41,310 nt of DNA from Candidatus Galligastranaerophilus faecipullorum (GTDB lineage Bacteria > Cyanobacteriota > Vampirovibrionia > Gastranaerophilales > Gastranaerophilaceae), in contig DVFS01000080.1 of assembly GCA_018713115.1 (NCBI GenBank), forward strand, positions 1 to 41,310. Direction: 5' to 3'. The notes under the pieces are model-generated. The model was not told where the DNA came from. It saw only the letters and a program-made list of their open reading frames with translations, and did not search any database. This document shows positions 8,038 to 16,407 of the stretch, piece after piece (within the stretch, counting starts at the first letter, position 1; every line of letters starts with the position of its first letter). The translations under genes and the position numbers were made by a program.

Positions 8038-8144
8038 AAATAGATCTAAAGATTGATATATCTTTTAAACCTCAAGGTTGATGATACTCTTTTAAAAACG
8101 GGCTATTGTTTAACTATAGACAAAAACTTGATTAGGGAGAGTAT

Positions 8145-9302
8145 TTGAGTATTATGACAGGGACATTTTTGTTCGGATTTAAAAGAATATTGGCTGTATT
8201 TTTTGCATTTTTTGCTTTTTGCAGTGCTGCACTTGCACAGGAAAGCTTAATAACTTCGGTTGCTATCTCAAAACCAAAGGAACTTAATGGTGCGTATAAA
8301 CTCACGATTAACGCAGATAAACCCGTTGAGTACAAAGCGAAAGCCGAAAACCCGGACAGTATTTATTTTGACCTGAAAAACGCACTTACCGTAGATAACC
8401 TCGATACAATTTACGATAACGTATCCGGTATTGATGCGCTTATTGTGCAGCAGCTTGAGAACAGCAAGGTTAGAATTTATGTTAACGGTGTAAATACAAG
8501 CTCGACCCAAATTGCTTTTAAAACTTCACAGCAAACAGGTTCAAATGCCACAAATGAAGTGGTTATAAACAGACCGATAAGAGAATACCGTCCCACAAAT
8601 GACATAAATGAAATCGCGGGAGAAGATATAGACTGGGACGAAAACTCTTTTAACCCGGGACATCTTGCAAGCTCCTTTTTTGGTATTTTTGACGGCAGAT
8701 CGGATTTAACATTTGTAATCTGCTTCATCCTGCTTGTTTTATGCGCGGTTGCAACAAAAAAAGTTTTTGCAAGGGTAAAAGTGCAGGAGGAGCCGCTCAT
8801 AGGTCTTACGTCTGCATATCAAAAGAATGATGAGCCTAAAAATCCGCAGCAGCTCCTGGATTCGGTTTATAAAAATGCACCCGCGCCAAAAAAACCGCTG
8901 AACGCTTCAAAAGCTGTCCAAAGGCCGGATTCGCGCTATGCGGCACATACATATCAAAGAATGCAGCCTCAAATGCGCGCTGCGCAAAAAAATATTCAAA
9001 AAAATCTGATAAATCAAAATTATGCACTCGGTGCATATCAAAATGCGCAGAAAAACCCATATATGCAGACAGAGAAAGCTTCCCGGCCGGTTGCCTATCA
9101 GAAAAGAGCGGTGCAAAATCCTTCGCGCAGATTTGTTTCAAAACCCGTCCAAAATGAAATTCCTGCCCCTAAAAAGCCCGCGGCTTCCGTAGAAAGCATA
9201 AAATTTCTTGAGTCGGTAACCAAAATATACGAACAAAGCGGCAGACAGGATCTTGCGCAGGGTTTAAGGGCCGGTATAAACAAGAGAAAAACCGCAGTAT
9301 AG
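8145..9302 (+). CDS. Membrane protein with secreted AMIN-like domain and basic cytoplasmic tail
   Basis: This 385-residue protein is of unknown function. It has a signal peptide ending near AALA-QE (residue 31). A beta-rich domain follows (about 35-130), with YKLTINADKPVEYKAKAENP and SIYFDL resembling AMIN domains that bind the cell wall. One membrane helix lies at about 188-205 (LTFVICFILLVLCAVATKK). The tail of about 180 residues is basic and low-complexity, rich in Gln, Ala, Pro, Lys and Arg, and ends in a short helix (SVESIKFLESVTKIYEQSG). I chose the TTG at 8145 because AGGGAG is five bases upstream; an ATG at 8154 is 14 bases away. A terminator follows at 9333. The AMIN link is tentative. 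Confidence 0.72.
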   Translation: MSIMTGTFLFGFKRILAVFFAFFAFCSAALAQESLITSVAISKPKELNGAYKLTINADKPVEYKAKAENPDSIYFDLKNALTVDNLDTIYDNVSGIDALIVQQLENSKVRIYVNGVNTSSTQIAFKTSQQTGSNATNEVVINRPIREYRPTNDINEIAGEDIDWDENSFNPGHLASSFFGIFDGRSDLTFVICFILLVLCAVATKKVFARVKVQEEPLIGLTSAYQKNDEPKNPQQLLDSVYKNAPAPKKPLNASKAVQRPDSRYAAHTYQRMQPQMRAAQKNIQKNLINQNYALGAYQNAQKNPYMQTEKASRPVAYQKRAVQNPSRRFVSKPVQNEIPAPKKPAASVESIKFLESVTKIYEQSGRQDLAQGLRAGINKRKTAV

Positions 9303-9332
9303 CTTTATGTAACGAATAATACTCAACCAACA

Positions 9333-9355
9333 GCCTCCAAAAGAGGCATTTTTTT
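9333..9355 (+). terminator. Rho-independent terminator after the AMIN-like gene
   Basis: GCCTC (9333-9337) pairs with GAGGC (9343-9347) across a five-base loop, followed by A and seven Ts. Confidence 0.85.
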
Positions 9356-9376
9356 AATTAATACTGCCTTTATATG

Positions 9377-9405
9377 TTGTTTTGACAGTTAGTTTAATAT
9401 ATAAT
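9377..9405 (+). promoter_or_regulatory. Probable promoter of the acidic-protein gene
   Basis: TTGTTT (9377-9382) and a perfect TATAAT (9400-9405) are separated by 17 bases. A closer TTGACA at 9382 is only 12 bases from the same -10 and is probably not used with it. Confidence 0.5.
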
Positions 9406-9433
9406 TAATGAAGTTAGCATTACGGTAATCAGG

Positions 9434-10723
9434 ATGGATTTAAAAGTCTACAGTAAAAATGACATATTAAATAAACTTGCACAGGACGGTTTTTTTGTAG
9501 ACTACCTGACACTGGACTCTTTTCTTGCCAGATACAGAATAGAGGCTATTTTTGAAGATGAAAACGGAAACGAGTTTTTCGACAAAAGTGCCTATGATGT
9601 CCTTGTGGAAAATGTTTTACACAGAAAAAAAGAGCAAAATGCCCCCCAGGTGCCCCCTGAGCCTTCCGCGCACAACTTTGAACATTCAACAGGGGTGCAG
9701 GAAGAATCCGTACCTGAAACGATAAGCACTCCTGTTTCACACAGCGATTCCATGCTTGAGGGCAAAGTATATGAAGAAGCGCCTGTGCCTCCTTCTTCTT
9801 TGCAGGAGCAGCAGGAAGTTTTGCCTGTAAAAGATGAGTCGAAAGTCACACAAGAGCACTTTGATCAGCCCGATGTAACTTTTTTTTCGGAAAATGCGCA
9901 GCCGCCTAAGAGTCCTCTTGAGAACATAAAGTGGCACCGCTGGGATGATGTTTCGACCGAGCTTGCTTCAAATGAGCCTGAAGACAGACAGCTGATAATA
10001 GACAACAAGCCCGAGGAAGCGGCGGTTTTTGCACCGGAACAAGCTTCTGATATCCCTTTTATACAGGATCCGGATATACCCTTTGCCGATACACCTGTGG
10101 CGGACGCTACAGATATCGTACAGTCTTCGGAGCCGGAGCGGATTGATGTGCAGCAAGAGCCTCTTATTTCTCCTGAAGGACGCGATAACGCCCTTGAGAG
10201 TGCTGAGAATCAAGCATGGAGCGAGGCTAATCCTTCCGGTCATGAGACGGCTGAGGAGTCCAAAAAAGAAATAAGCGAGATTTTATCTTCGAATGATGAA
10301 AGCGAGGAAGATTTTGACGATATAGGACTTTTGTCCGATTCTATTCAGGCGCAGGAAAAGTTCCAAAAATATATTGTAAATGAACTTGCAAAAAGAAATA
10401 TCGACGTTACGCCGCCAAAACCGGAGAATGCTTTTAAGTTTGATATATCTCAAAAAACGCTCAACATGATTGCGCGCGCAATAGCAAAGAAAATTGCAAA
10501 ACAGGTGTCCATGGTTTTATCCTCGGATCAAAAAAATAACGCACTGTTATTACAAACTCAAAAGAAAAACCAGGCGCTTGAACAAAAAGTCAATACGCTT
10601 GAAGAACAAAACAAGAAGCTCAAACTTTTGCTTGCGGAGTCAAATAAAAATTTAAACTCGTACAAACCAACATTCTTTGGTTTGTACAGATTTGTAAGAA
10701 AGAAAACGGGAAAAAGAAGATAA
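9434..10723 (+). CDS. Acidic low-complexity protein with C-terminal coiled coil, unknown function
   Basis: I do not recognise this 429-residue protein. Residues 1-63 look folded (YSKNDILNKLAQDGFF ... EFFDKSAYDVLVENVL) and resemble a small MerR/excisionase-type helix-turn-helix in layout, which is weak evidence. Residues 64-300 are disordered and very rich in Glu, Asp, Pro and Ser. Residues 305-429 are helical: QEKFQKYIVNELAKRNID, then TLNMIARAIAKKIAKQVS, then a coiled coil (about 365-410) and a basic end FVRKKTGKRR. There is no signal peptide or membrane segment, so it is probably cytoplasmic. It has its own promoter and lies six bases upstream of the RseP-like gene, so the two are probably co-transcribed. 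Confidence 0.75.
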   Translation: MDLKVYSKNDILNKLAQDGFFVDYLTLDSFLARYRIEAIFEDENGNEFFDKSAYDVLVENVLHRKKEQNAPQVPPEPSAHNFEHSTGVQEESVPETISTPVSHSDSMLEGKVYEEAPVPPSSLQEQQEVLPVKDESKVTQEHFDQPDVTFFSENAQPPKSPLENIKWHRWDDVSTELASNEPEDRQLIIDNKPEEAAVFAPEQASDIPFIQDPDIPFADTPVADATDIVQSSEPERIDVQQEPLISPEGRDNALESAENQAWSEANPSGHETAEESKKEISEILSSNDESEEDFDDIGLLSDSIQAQEKFQKYIVNELAKRNIDVTPPKPENAFKFDISQKTLNMIARAIAKKIAKQVSMVLSSDQKNNALLLQTQKKNQALEQKVNTLEEQNKKLKLLLAESNKNLNSYKPTFFGLYRFVRKKTGKRR

Positions 10724-10729
10724 AAACCT

Positions 10730-12103
10730 ATGAATATTATAATAATGCTCATTTTAATAAGTCTTTTGGTGCTTGTTCATGAACTCGGGCACTATCTTGC
10801 GGCAAGGGCATTCGGTATTCAGGTTTCACATTTTGGCCTGGGGCTCCCCATAGGGCCTGTTTTATATGAAACAAAATGCGGCGATACAAAAATAACGGTG
10901 CACGCTTTTTTGCTTGGCGGTTATGTTTCTTTTCCCGACGATGACGAGGAAAATGAAGACACAAAAGACTTACCCCTTGATTCGCCCAAGCGTTTCAGAA
11001 ATAAAAAACCCTGGCAGAAAGCTGTTGTGGTGTCTGCGGGTGTATTTGCAAATGTAGTCTTTGCACTTATTCTTGTTATGTTTTGCGCAGCTTTTTATCA
11101 TAAACTGCCAAGCAGCAGGTATGATGTATTTGTAAAAGATTTTGCCCCTGAGGTGCACTCAAATATTAAAGAATCGGGTATAAAACAGAACGATAAAATA
11201 ATAAGCGTAAACGGTTTTGATATTGATAATTCTTATCAGTTTATCTTTTTGGTGCAGAAAAGCAGGTTTTTTGACGGATATGCCGAAAAAAATACTGCGG
11301 ATAAAAAATTAAAAGAACTTAAAATGCTTAATCCGGGGATTTCCGGGGCCATAAAGACAGGTGAAAAAATAAAACTTCCTGAAATGACACCCGAAAAAGA
11401 ACTCCGCGTGCAAAGAAATGTTCTTATGGGGATTGAAAAATATACTCCCGAAGGCGTTGAGCTTACACATGAGCAAAAAGAGCTTTCACATAAACTTTAT
11501 TTAAAAAAAGAATTTGTTTCCGACAGGGATTATACATTAAATGATATTGCATATGCCCTCTCGGACAGTTACAAACCGCTCAGTATAAAGGTGCTCCGTA
11601 ACGATAAAGAGATTGAATTTCACAATCTTAAAACTTCAAAAGACGGACTTCTCGGAGTAAAACTGGAAGTAAGCGAGATTTTTGTGCCGGTAAATACTCC
11701 CCTTGAAGTTCTAACCCGCTCATGGGATTATCTTGTTGATAATACAAAATTAATGCTTCTTGGCCTTTGGCAGCTTGTAAGCGGTAAAATACCGCTTAGC
11801 GATATGCACGGTATTGTGGCTATAACAAAAGTAGGCGGCGATATTATTGAAAATTCGGGAATGCTCAAGGGACTTCTTTTAAGCGCCATTATAAGCATTG
11901 ACCTTGCTATAATCAACCTTCTTCCTATTCCTGCGCTTGATGGCGGACATCTTTTGTTCCTTGCGCTTGAAAAAGCTGCGGGGCGTGAGCTGGATGAGAA
12001 GATTGTCGAAGGCGTATCAAGGGTTTTCTTTATGCTTTTGATACTGCTTATGATTTATGTGGTTTTTAATGATATTTTTGCTCTGGTTACAAAACAGCTT
12101 TAA
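10730..12103 (+). CDS. rseP: RseP-like site-2 intramembrane zinc metalloprotease (M50) with an interrupted PDZ domain
   Basis: Site-2 proteases cut transmembrane substrates such as anti-sigma factors or leftover signal peptides inside the membrane. The 457-residue protein has the zinc motif HELGH (17-21) in the first membrane helix, a second helix at about 100-120 and NLLPIPALDGGHLL (396-409), which supplies the third zinc ligand. One PDZ domain is visible but seems split. The first half is at about 135-170 (KESGIKQNDKIISVNGFDI), and the second at about 269-312 (TLNDIAYALSDSYKPLSIKV). Between them are about 100 extra residues, which explains the length beyond the usual 350-370 for single-PDZ members. 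It follows the acidic-protein gene by six bases. Confidence 0.9.
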   Translation: MNIIIMLILISLLVLVHELGHYLAARAFGIQVSHFGLGLPIGPVLYETKCGDTKITVHAFLLGGYVSFPDDDEENEDTKDLPLDSPKRFRNKKPWQKAVVVSAGVFANVVFALILVMFCAAFYHKLPSSRYDVFVKDFAPEVHSNIKESGIKQNDKIISVNGFDIDNSYQFIFLVQKSRFFDGYAEKNTADKKLKELKMLNPGISGAIKTGEKIKLPEMTPEKELRVQRNVLMGIEKYTPEGVELTHEQKELSHKLYLKKEFVSDRDYTLNDIAYALSDSYKPLSIKVLRNDKEIEFHNLKTSKDGLLGVKLEVSEIFVPVNTPLEVLTRSWDYLVDNTKLMLLGLWQLVSGKIPLSDMHGIVAITKVGGDIIENSGMLKGLLLSAIISIDLAIINLLPIPALDGGHLLFLALEKAAGRELDEKIVEGVSRVFFMLLILLMIYVVFNDIFALVTKQL

Positions 12104-12118
12104 TTTGCACCGCTTCAC

Positions 12119-12147
12119 TTGACGCGTTTTCTCGTGCGTGTTATATT
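12119..12147 (+). promoter_or_regulatory. Promoter of rpsU
   Basis: TTGACG (12119-12124) and TATATT (12142-12147) are separated by exactly 17 bases. This is a textbook housekeeping promoter just after the RseP gene and about 40 bases before rpsU. Confidence 0.8.
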
Positions 12148-12188
12148 GAAACCGTAAAGTTACAATAAACTTAAAAGGAGGTGAAAAT

Positions 12189-12362
12189 ATGCCTGAGGTA
12201 AGAGTCCGCGAAAATGAAAACATTGAAAGCGCTCTTAAAAGATTTAAGAAAAAAATCCAGAAAGCGGGAATTTTATCTGAAATCAAACGCAGAGAAAGGT
12301 ATGAAAAACCTTCTGTAAAGAGAAAACGCAAATCTGAAGCTGCACGCAAAAGAAGAGTGTAG
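12189..12362 (+). CDS. rpsU: 30S ribosomal protein S21
   Basis: S21 is a small basic protein at the 30S platform near the anti-Shine-Dalgarno end of 16S rRNA, needed for efficient initiation. This 57-residue protein begins [20 protein letters not shown] and continues [20 protein letters not shown], the classic S21 pattern, with a Lys/Arg-rich end ([10 protein letters not shown]). The start is fixed by a very strong AAAGGAGGTG ribosome-binding site ending five bases before the ATG. It is monocistronic by appearance, with its own promoter upstream and a strong terminator 20 bases downstream. Confidence 0.96.
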   Translation: MPEVRVRENENIESALKRFKKKIQKAGILSEIKRRERYEKPSVKRKRKSEAARKRRV

Positions 12363-12382
12363 TTTATAATTAAGAAATACTT

Positions 12383-12407
12383 AAAGGGGATGCAAATCCC
12401 CTTTTTT
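12383..12407 (+). terminator. Rho-independent terminator between rpsU and yajQ
   Basis: AAAGGGGAT (12383-12391) and ATCCCCTTT (12396-12404) form a nine-pair stem with a GCAA tetraloop, followed by more Ts to 12407. The yajQ start codon is only 21 bases beyond it. Confidence 0.88.
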
Positions 12408-12428
12408 AAAAAACGGATGAGGTGAAAG

Positions 12429-12929
12429 ATGGCAAAAGACTGCAGTTTTGATGTTGTTTCGGAATTTGATAAGCAAGAGCTTGTAAATGCCGTGGATCAG
12501 GTTAAGCGTGAACTTAATTCCAGATTTGACTTAAAGGGTTCAAACTCTGATATTACACTTGATGCTGATAAAACAATTACCATAACTACAAGTGATGATA
12601 TGAAACTGAGAAATATCCTGGATATTTTGCAAACAAAAATGATTAAAAGAAACCTGAGTATTAAAATTCTTGACCCGCAGGCTCCCGAAGCTGCTCTGGG
12701 CGGGAATGTCAGACAGGTTTTTAATCTTAAAAAAGGTCTTTCACAGGAACTTGCCAAGAAAATTACCGCAGCGATAAAAGATTCAAAGCTTAAAGTTCAG
12801 GCGTCGATTCAAGGCGAGCAGGTGCGTGTGAGCGGCAAGAGTAAAGACGACCTGCAGGATGTTATCAAGCTTTTAAAAGAAAAAGAGGATAGTTTTAACA
12901 TACCCTTGCAGTTTGTAAACTATAGATAA
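12429..12929 (+). CDS. yajQ: YajQ family nucleotide/RNA-binding protein (UPF0234)
   Basis: The 166-residue protein matches the YajQ/UPF0234 family along its whole length. It opens with CSFDVVSEFDKQELVNAVDQ and continues RFDLKGSNSDI, followed by DPQAPEAALGGNVRQ and the C-terminal EEDSFNIPLQFVNYR pattern (here KEDSFNIPLQFVNYR). The family consists of two ferredoxin-like domains that bind nucleic acid or nucleotides, and some members bind cyclic di-GMP. Ligand specificity here cannot be told. A GAGGTGAA ribosome-binding site precedes the ATG. It heads a tight yajQ-nadK-recN cluster with one-base spacing to nadK, immediately after the rpsU terminator. Confidence 0.93.
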   Translation: MAKDCSFDVVSEFDKQELVNAVDQVKRELNSRFDLKGSNSDITLDADKTITITTSDDMKLRNILDILQTKMIKRNLSIKILDPQAPEAALGGNVRQVFNLKKGLSQELAKKITAAIKDSKLKVQASIQGEQVRVSGKSKDDLQDVIKLLKEKEDSFNIPLQFVNYR

Positions 12930-12930
12930 T

Positions 12931-13734
12931 ATGGAACTGAGTTTAGATAAAGTTGCAATAATATATAACCCCGAGATTGAAGGTGCACAGGCTCTTTCAA
13001 AGAGTATACGCTGCTCCTTTGAGTCTTCAAGGGTTCATACGCTTGATAATATGCCCGATGACGCTACTTTTGTAATCGTTATAGGCGGGGATGGCACACT
13101 GCTTAAATGTGCAAGAAAATACTGTGAATCAGATGTTCCGCTTTTTGGTTTTAATATGGGCAGGCTTGGTTTTCTGGCGCAGGCGCTGCCGAATGAAACA
13201 CAAAGGGTGATAAGCAAAATAAAAGCGGGCGACTTTAGAATAGAAAAAAGAACAATGCTAAAATGCCCGACAACAGGGGCGGTGGCACTAAATGATATGG
13301 TTATAAGGGGTGCTGCGTACTCTCGTACATCTACTCTTAATCTTTATATAAATAACATTAAACTGTGTTCTTATCTGGCGGACGGTCTTATAATCTCTAC
13401 CCCTACAGGCTCTACGGCTTATGCCCTATCTGCCGGCGGCCCGATTATCTCGCCAAATCTCGAGTGTTTTGTGGTTGTACCCATATGCCCGCATACTCTT
13501 AATGCAAGACCAATTGTAGTGCCGACGGGCGAGCATATAAAAATTACAACGGTGGAAGCACCTAAAGATTTTCAAATGACAGCCGACGGACAGGATGCAA
13601 GGATTGTAAAAAATGAAGTCTGTGTAGAAAAACACTCTAAATACTCTAAGCTTTTATTGCTAAACAATGAGGGCGGTCACTTCTACGATATTTTAAGAGA
13701 AAAACTCCACTGGGGAATAGCACCTAATAAATAA
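12931..13734 (+). CDS. nadK: NAD kinase
   Basis: NadK phosphorylates NAD to NADP. The 267-residue protein has the GGDGTLLK motif (52-59), NMGRLGFLA (75-83), and the glycine-rich segment DGLIISTPTGSTAYALSAGG that binds the dinucleotide. Length is typical of bacterial, including cyanobacterial, NAD kinases. Its ATG lies one base after the yajQ stop, and its TAA stop overlaps the recN ATG by one base (TAATG). The nadK-recN pairing is common in many bacteria. No ribosome-binding site of note precedes it, consistent with coupling to yajQ. Confidence 0.95.
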   Translation: MELSLDKVAIIYNPEIEGAQALSKSIRCSFESSRVHTLDNMPDDATFVIVIGGDGTLLKCARKYCESDVPLFGFNMGRLGFLAQALPNETQRVISKIKAGDFRIEKRTMLKCPTTGAVALNDMVIRGAAYSRTSTLNLYINNIKLCSYLADGLIISTPTGSTAYALSAGGPIISPNLECFVVVPICPHTLNARPIVVPTGEHIKITTVEAPKDFQMTADGQDARIVKNEVCVEKHSKYSKLLLLNNEGGHFYDILREKLHWGIAPNK

Positions 13735-15368
13735 TGATTAAATCTGTATTGATTAAAAACTTTATACTAATCGATGAACTGTTTTTGGAATTTGAAAACG
13801 GTTTTAATGTGCTGATAGGTGAAACCGGTGCCGGAAAAAGTATTATTTTAAAGGCAATAGATACCGTTTTGGGTGCAAGGGTGCAGAAAGATGTTATTTT
13901 TGACAAGTCAAAACCCGCGCTTATTGAAATTACTTTTGCACATTCCGAAAAAGAAAAAGAGTTTTTACAACAGTACGGGCTATGTGATGAAACGGTTATT
14001 TCAAGAGAAATTACACCTTCTTCGCAAAAATGCAGACTGAACGGCGCTCTTGTAAATCTTGATTATATTAAAGAAATGAGAGAGCACCTTGCGGATATTC
14101 ATTCCCAGAATCAGAGCTATACCTATGTTATGCCAAAGCACCATATTGAACTTCTGGACGCTTACGTTAAAAGCATTGACGAAGAGTTTTTGAAAAATTA
14201 CCCGGTATATCGCGAGGCATTTACGGAATATCAGGATGTTACAAAAAGGCTTGCTTTGCTTCGTGAAAATAATTCCAGAAATTTGCAGGAGATTGATTTT
14301 CTTAAATTTCAGTTAAATGAAATAGATTCGGCTCAAATAGGTGAAAACGAAGAAGCGGAACTGGAGCGGGAGCTTGATGTATTATCCAATATTCAAACCA
14401 TAAAGGAGCTTAGTGCCGGGATTTATTATACTCTGGGAGATGACAGCGGAGTTCTTGACGCGCTTTCAAAAATGAACGGTCAACTTTCGCGCGCCTGTGA
14501 GTATGACGCTAAACTTGAAGAGGTGCAAAGCTCCTTTATAGAAGCGCATGAAAATCTTAAATTTTGTTCGGATTACCTCAGGGAATATTCGCAAAATCTT
14601 GAAGACAACCCGCAGAGATTGGAGGAAATTAACGACAGGCTGTCTTTAATATTGAAGCTTAAAAGAAAATACGGCGATATTTTTGAAGCGAGGGAAAAGT
14701 TTGAAAAAGAGCTTTCTCAAATAGAGGGTGATTTCGGCTCTCTTGATGAGCTGGAGAAACGTGAAAAAGAATTGCTTGAAAAAATTAATGACCTTGCACT
14801 TAAAATGTCGCAAGCCAGAAAAAAATACTCAATTGAACTTGCGGATTTAATTGCGGGAGAGCTTAGAAAACTTGAACTCTCCAAAGCCGAATTTGAAATA
14901 CAAATTAAAGAGAAAAAACCCGATGCAAAAGGCATTGACGATGTGGAATTTATGATTACCACAAATGTATCTTCCGCGCTTGCTCCGCTTGCAAAAGTTG
15001 CCTCGGGGGGTGAAATTTCACGTGTAATGCTTGCTATAAAATGTGTTTTTGCAAAAGTTGATTCACTTCCAAGCATAATATTTGATGAAATTGATACAGG
15101 TATTTCAGGAAAAGCTTCAAACTCTGTTGCAGAGGCAATTTCTAATCTGGCAAAAAATATTCAGGTTTTTGCAATTACCCATCAGCCTCAAATAGCCGCC
15201 CGTGCAGACGCGTATTTTCGCGTTACAAAAAGTCAGGATGAAAAAACAAAAGTCAGTGCCGAAAAACTCCGCAGCCGCGAAAGTGTGCTTGAGGCGCTGG
15301 CGTCTATGGCGTCAGGCGAAGTCAACAATGCTTCTGTTTCTTTTGCGCGCGAGCTTTTGAAATCTTAA
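13734..15368 (+). CDS. recN: DNA repair protein RecN
   Basis: RecN is an SMC-like ATPase that acts early in double-strand break repair. The 544-residue protein has Walker A GETGAGKS (29-36), the family motif HSQNQSYTYV (103-112, replacing the more usual HGQHxxQ region), and two coiled-coil arms over about 150-400. The C-terminal ATPase half has signature ASGGEISRVMLAIK, Walker B IIFDEIDTGISG and the ITHQPQIAARAD switch. It overlaps nadK by one base and ends the yajQ-nadK-recN cluster. No terminator hairpin is apparent after it. Confidence 0.95.
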   Translation: MIKSVLIKNFILIDELFLEFENGFNVLIGETGAGKSIILKAIDTVLGARVQKDVIFDKSKPALIEITFAHSEKEKEFLQQYGLCDETVISREITPSSQKCRLNGALVNLDYIKEMREHLADIHSQNQSYTYVMPKHHIELLDAYVKSIDEEFLKNYPVYREAFTEYQDVTKRLALLRENNSRNLQEIDFLKFQLNEIDSAQIGENEEAELERELDVLSNIQTIKELSAGIYYTLGDDSGVLDALSKMNGQLSRACEYDAKLEEVQSSFIEAHENLKFCSDYLREYSQNLEDNPQRLEEINDRLSLILKLKRKYGDIFEAREKFEKELSQIEGDFGSLDELEKREKELLEKINDLALKMSQARKKYSIELADLIAGELRKLELSKAEFEIQIKEKKPDAKGIDDVEFMITTNVSSALAPLAKVASGGEISRVMLAIKCVFAKVDSLPSIIFDEIDTGISGKASNSVAEAISNLAKNIQVFAITHQPQIAARADAYFRVTKSQDEKTKVSAEKLRSRESVLEALASMASGEVNNASVSFARELLKS

Positions 15369-15387
15369 ATAAAGTTTTGTTAAATTC

Positions 15388-15417
15388 TTGACAAATTTAA
15401 TTGTATGTTTTTATTAT
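15388..15417 (+). promoter_or_regulatory. Promoter of the 308-residue hypothetical gene
   Basis: A perfect TTGACA (15388-15393) and TATTAT (15412-15417) are separated by 18 bases, about 50 bases before the start codon at 15471. It is among the best promoter matches in the window. Confidence 0.72.
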
Positions 15418-15470
15418 CCTTGATAATATTTACCTGTAACTACATCACCGCATAAGATAAGGATATTAAG

Positions 15471-16397
15471 ATGAAAATCAGCTCAATTGCAGCATTTCGC
15501 CCTGTTAAAAATGCTCTTCCTCACTCAAATGTGTCAGCCCCTGTTTTTAGTAATGCTGCAGGTGCCGCATCGAAAAATATTTCAAATGATACTTTTGTTA
15601 AGTCGGAGCCTTCTTTTGGGGAAAAAATCCCGGTTGTTATACACAGACCCGAAGTTATTGAGGCTGGGAAGAAAGGTATTATAGGTAACTTTGCTATATA
15701 TGCAAGGTCTTTTGCATATGCCTGGGGTGATTGGACGCCGGTAGATATTGCTTTAGATGAGTGTATGGATGAGTATTTTAATCTTTGCTGCGCTGCGGCT
15801 TCCACGTATGAATTAAAGGACGGCAAGACGCATTATCCCAGCTGTCAGGAATTTCTTGATATAATTGAAGGTATTTGGACTGAAAGTACCGAACTGGCCG
15901 CCAAGGGACGCAATTTTGATGACGATAAAATCAGAAGGCTGCCCGAGGCTGAACGTATGCCTTATTTAGAAAAAGATATGAAAAGAAGAATGGCCGGAGC
16001 AATGGATGCATACGCGCAAAGAAAATATGATATGCGTGTTACCGACGCTGACGAAGCAAGAGAATTTGCATATAAAGTTTATAATGATAAGAGTACAAGA
16101 ACAATAAAACCCAAGGTTTCGCAAAGCGTTCAGAGAGAAAGAAGCGAGAGCAGGTATTTTAAAATGTTGAACAAAGAGTTTGATTCCGACAAAATACTTA
16201 CTTATCTGCAAGAACATAAAAATGTATTCTTTGGCCCTCCGAGCAGTATAAGACAGCGCTTTGATATGTTCGGCATTAAAACGCTCGGCAAGTATAAAAT
16301 CGATAACATGGAAGAACCAAAACCCGTAAGGGAATGGGACGAGCCTTCTGATACCAGAACAGACTGGGAAAGATGGTACGACGAACACGGACTATAA
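15471..16397 (+). CDS. Hypothetical protein, probably lineage-specific
   Basis: I do not recognise this 308-residue protein. The first 60 residues are low-complexity (Ala, Asn, Ser, Pro) and contain PSFGEK at about 47-52. A short disordered start followed by an S/T/N-F-G motif is something I associate with many proteins of gut Melainabacteria, but that is memory and unchecked. The body is helical with many Trp, Tyr, Asp and Glu, for example YAWGDWTPVDIALDECMDEY. It ends in an acidic, Trp-rich tail (EWDEPSDTRTDWERWYDEHG). There is no membrane helix or normal signal peptide. It has its own strong promoter and is convergent with ftsY, ten bases away. Confidence 0.7.
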   Translation: MKISSIAAFRPVKNALPHSNVSAPVFSNAAGAASKNISNDTFVKSEPSFGEKIPVVIHRPEVIEAGKKGIIGNFAIYARSFAYAWGDWTPVDIALDECMDEYFNLCCAAASTYELKDGKTHYPSCQEFLDIIEGIWTESTELAAKGRNFDDDKIRRLPEAERMPYLEKDMKRRMAGAMDAYAQRKYDMRVTDADEAREFAYKVYNDKSTRTIKPKVSQSVQRERSESRYFKMLNKEFDSDKILTYLQEHKNVFFGPPSSIRQRFDMFGIKTLGKYKIDNMEEPKPVREWDEPSDTRTDWERWYDEHGL

Positions 16398-16407
16398 TTT
16401 TAATATT

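Noticed and set aside
9382-9405. Perfect TTGACA paired with TATAAT
   Set aside because: The 12-base spacing is too short for a working promoter; TTGTTT at 9377 gives 17.
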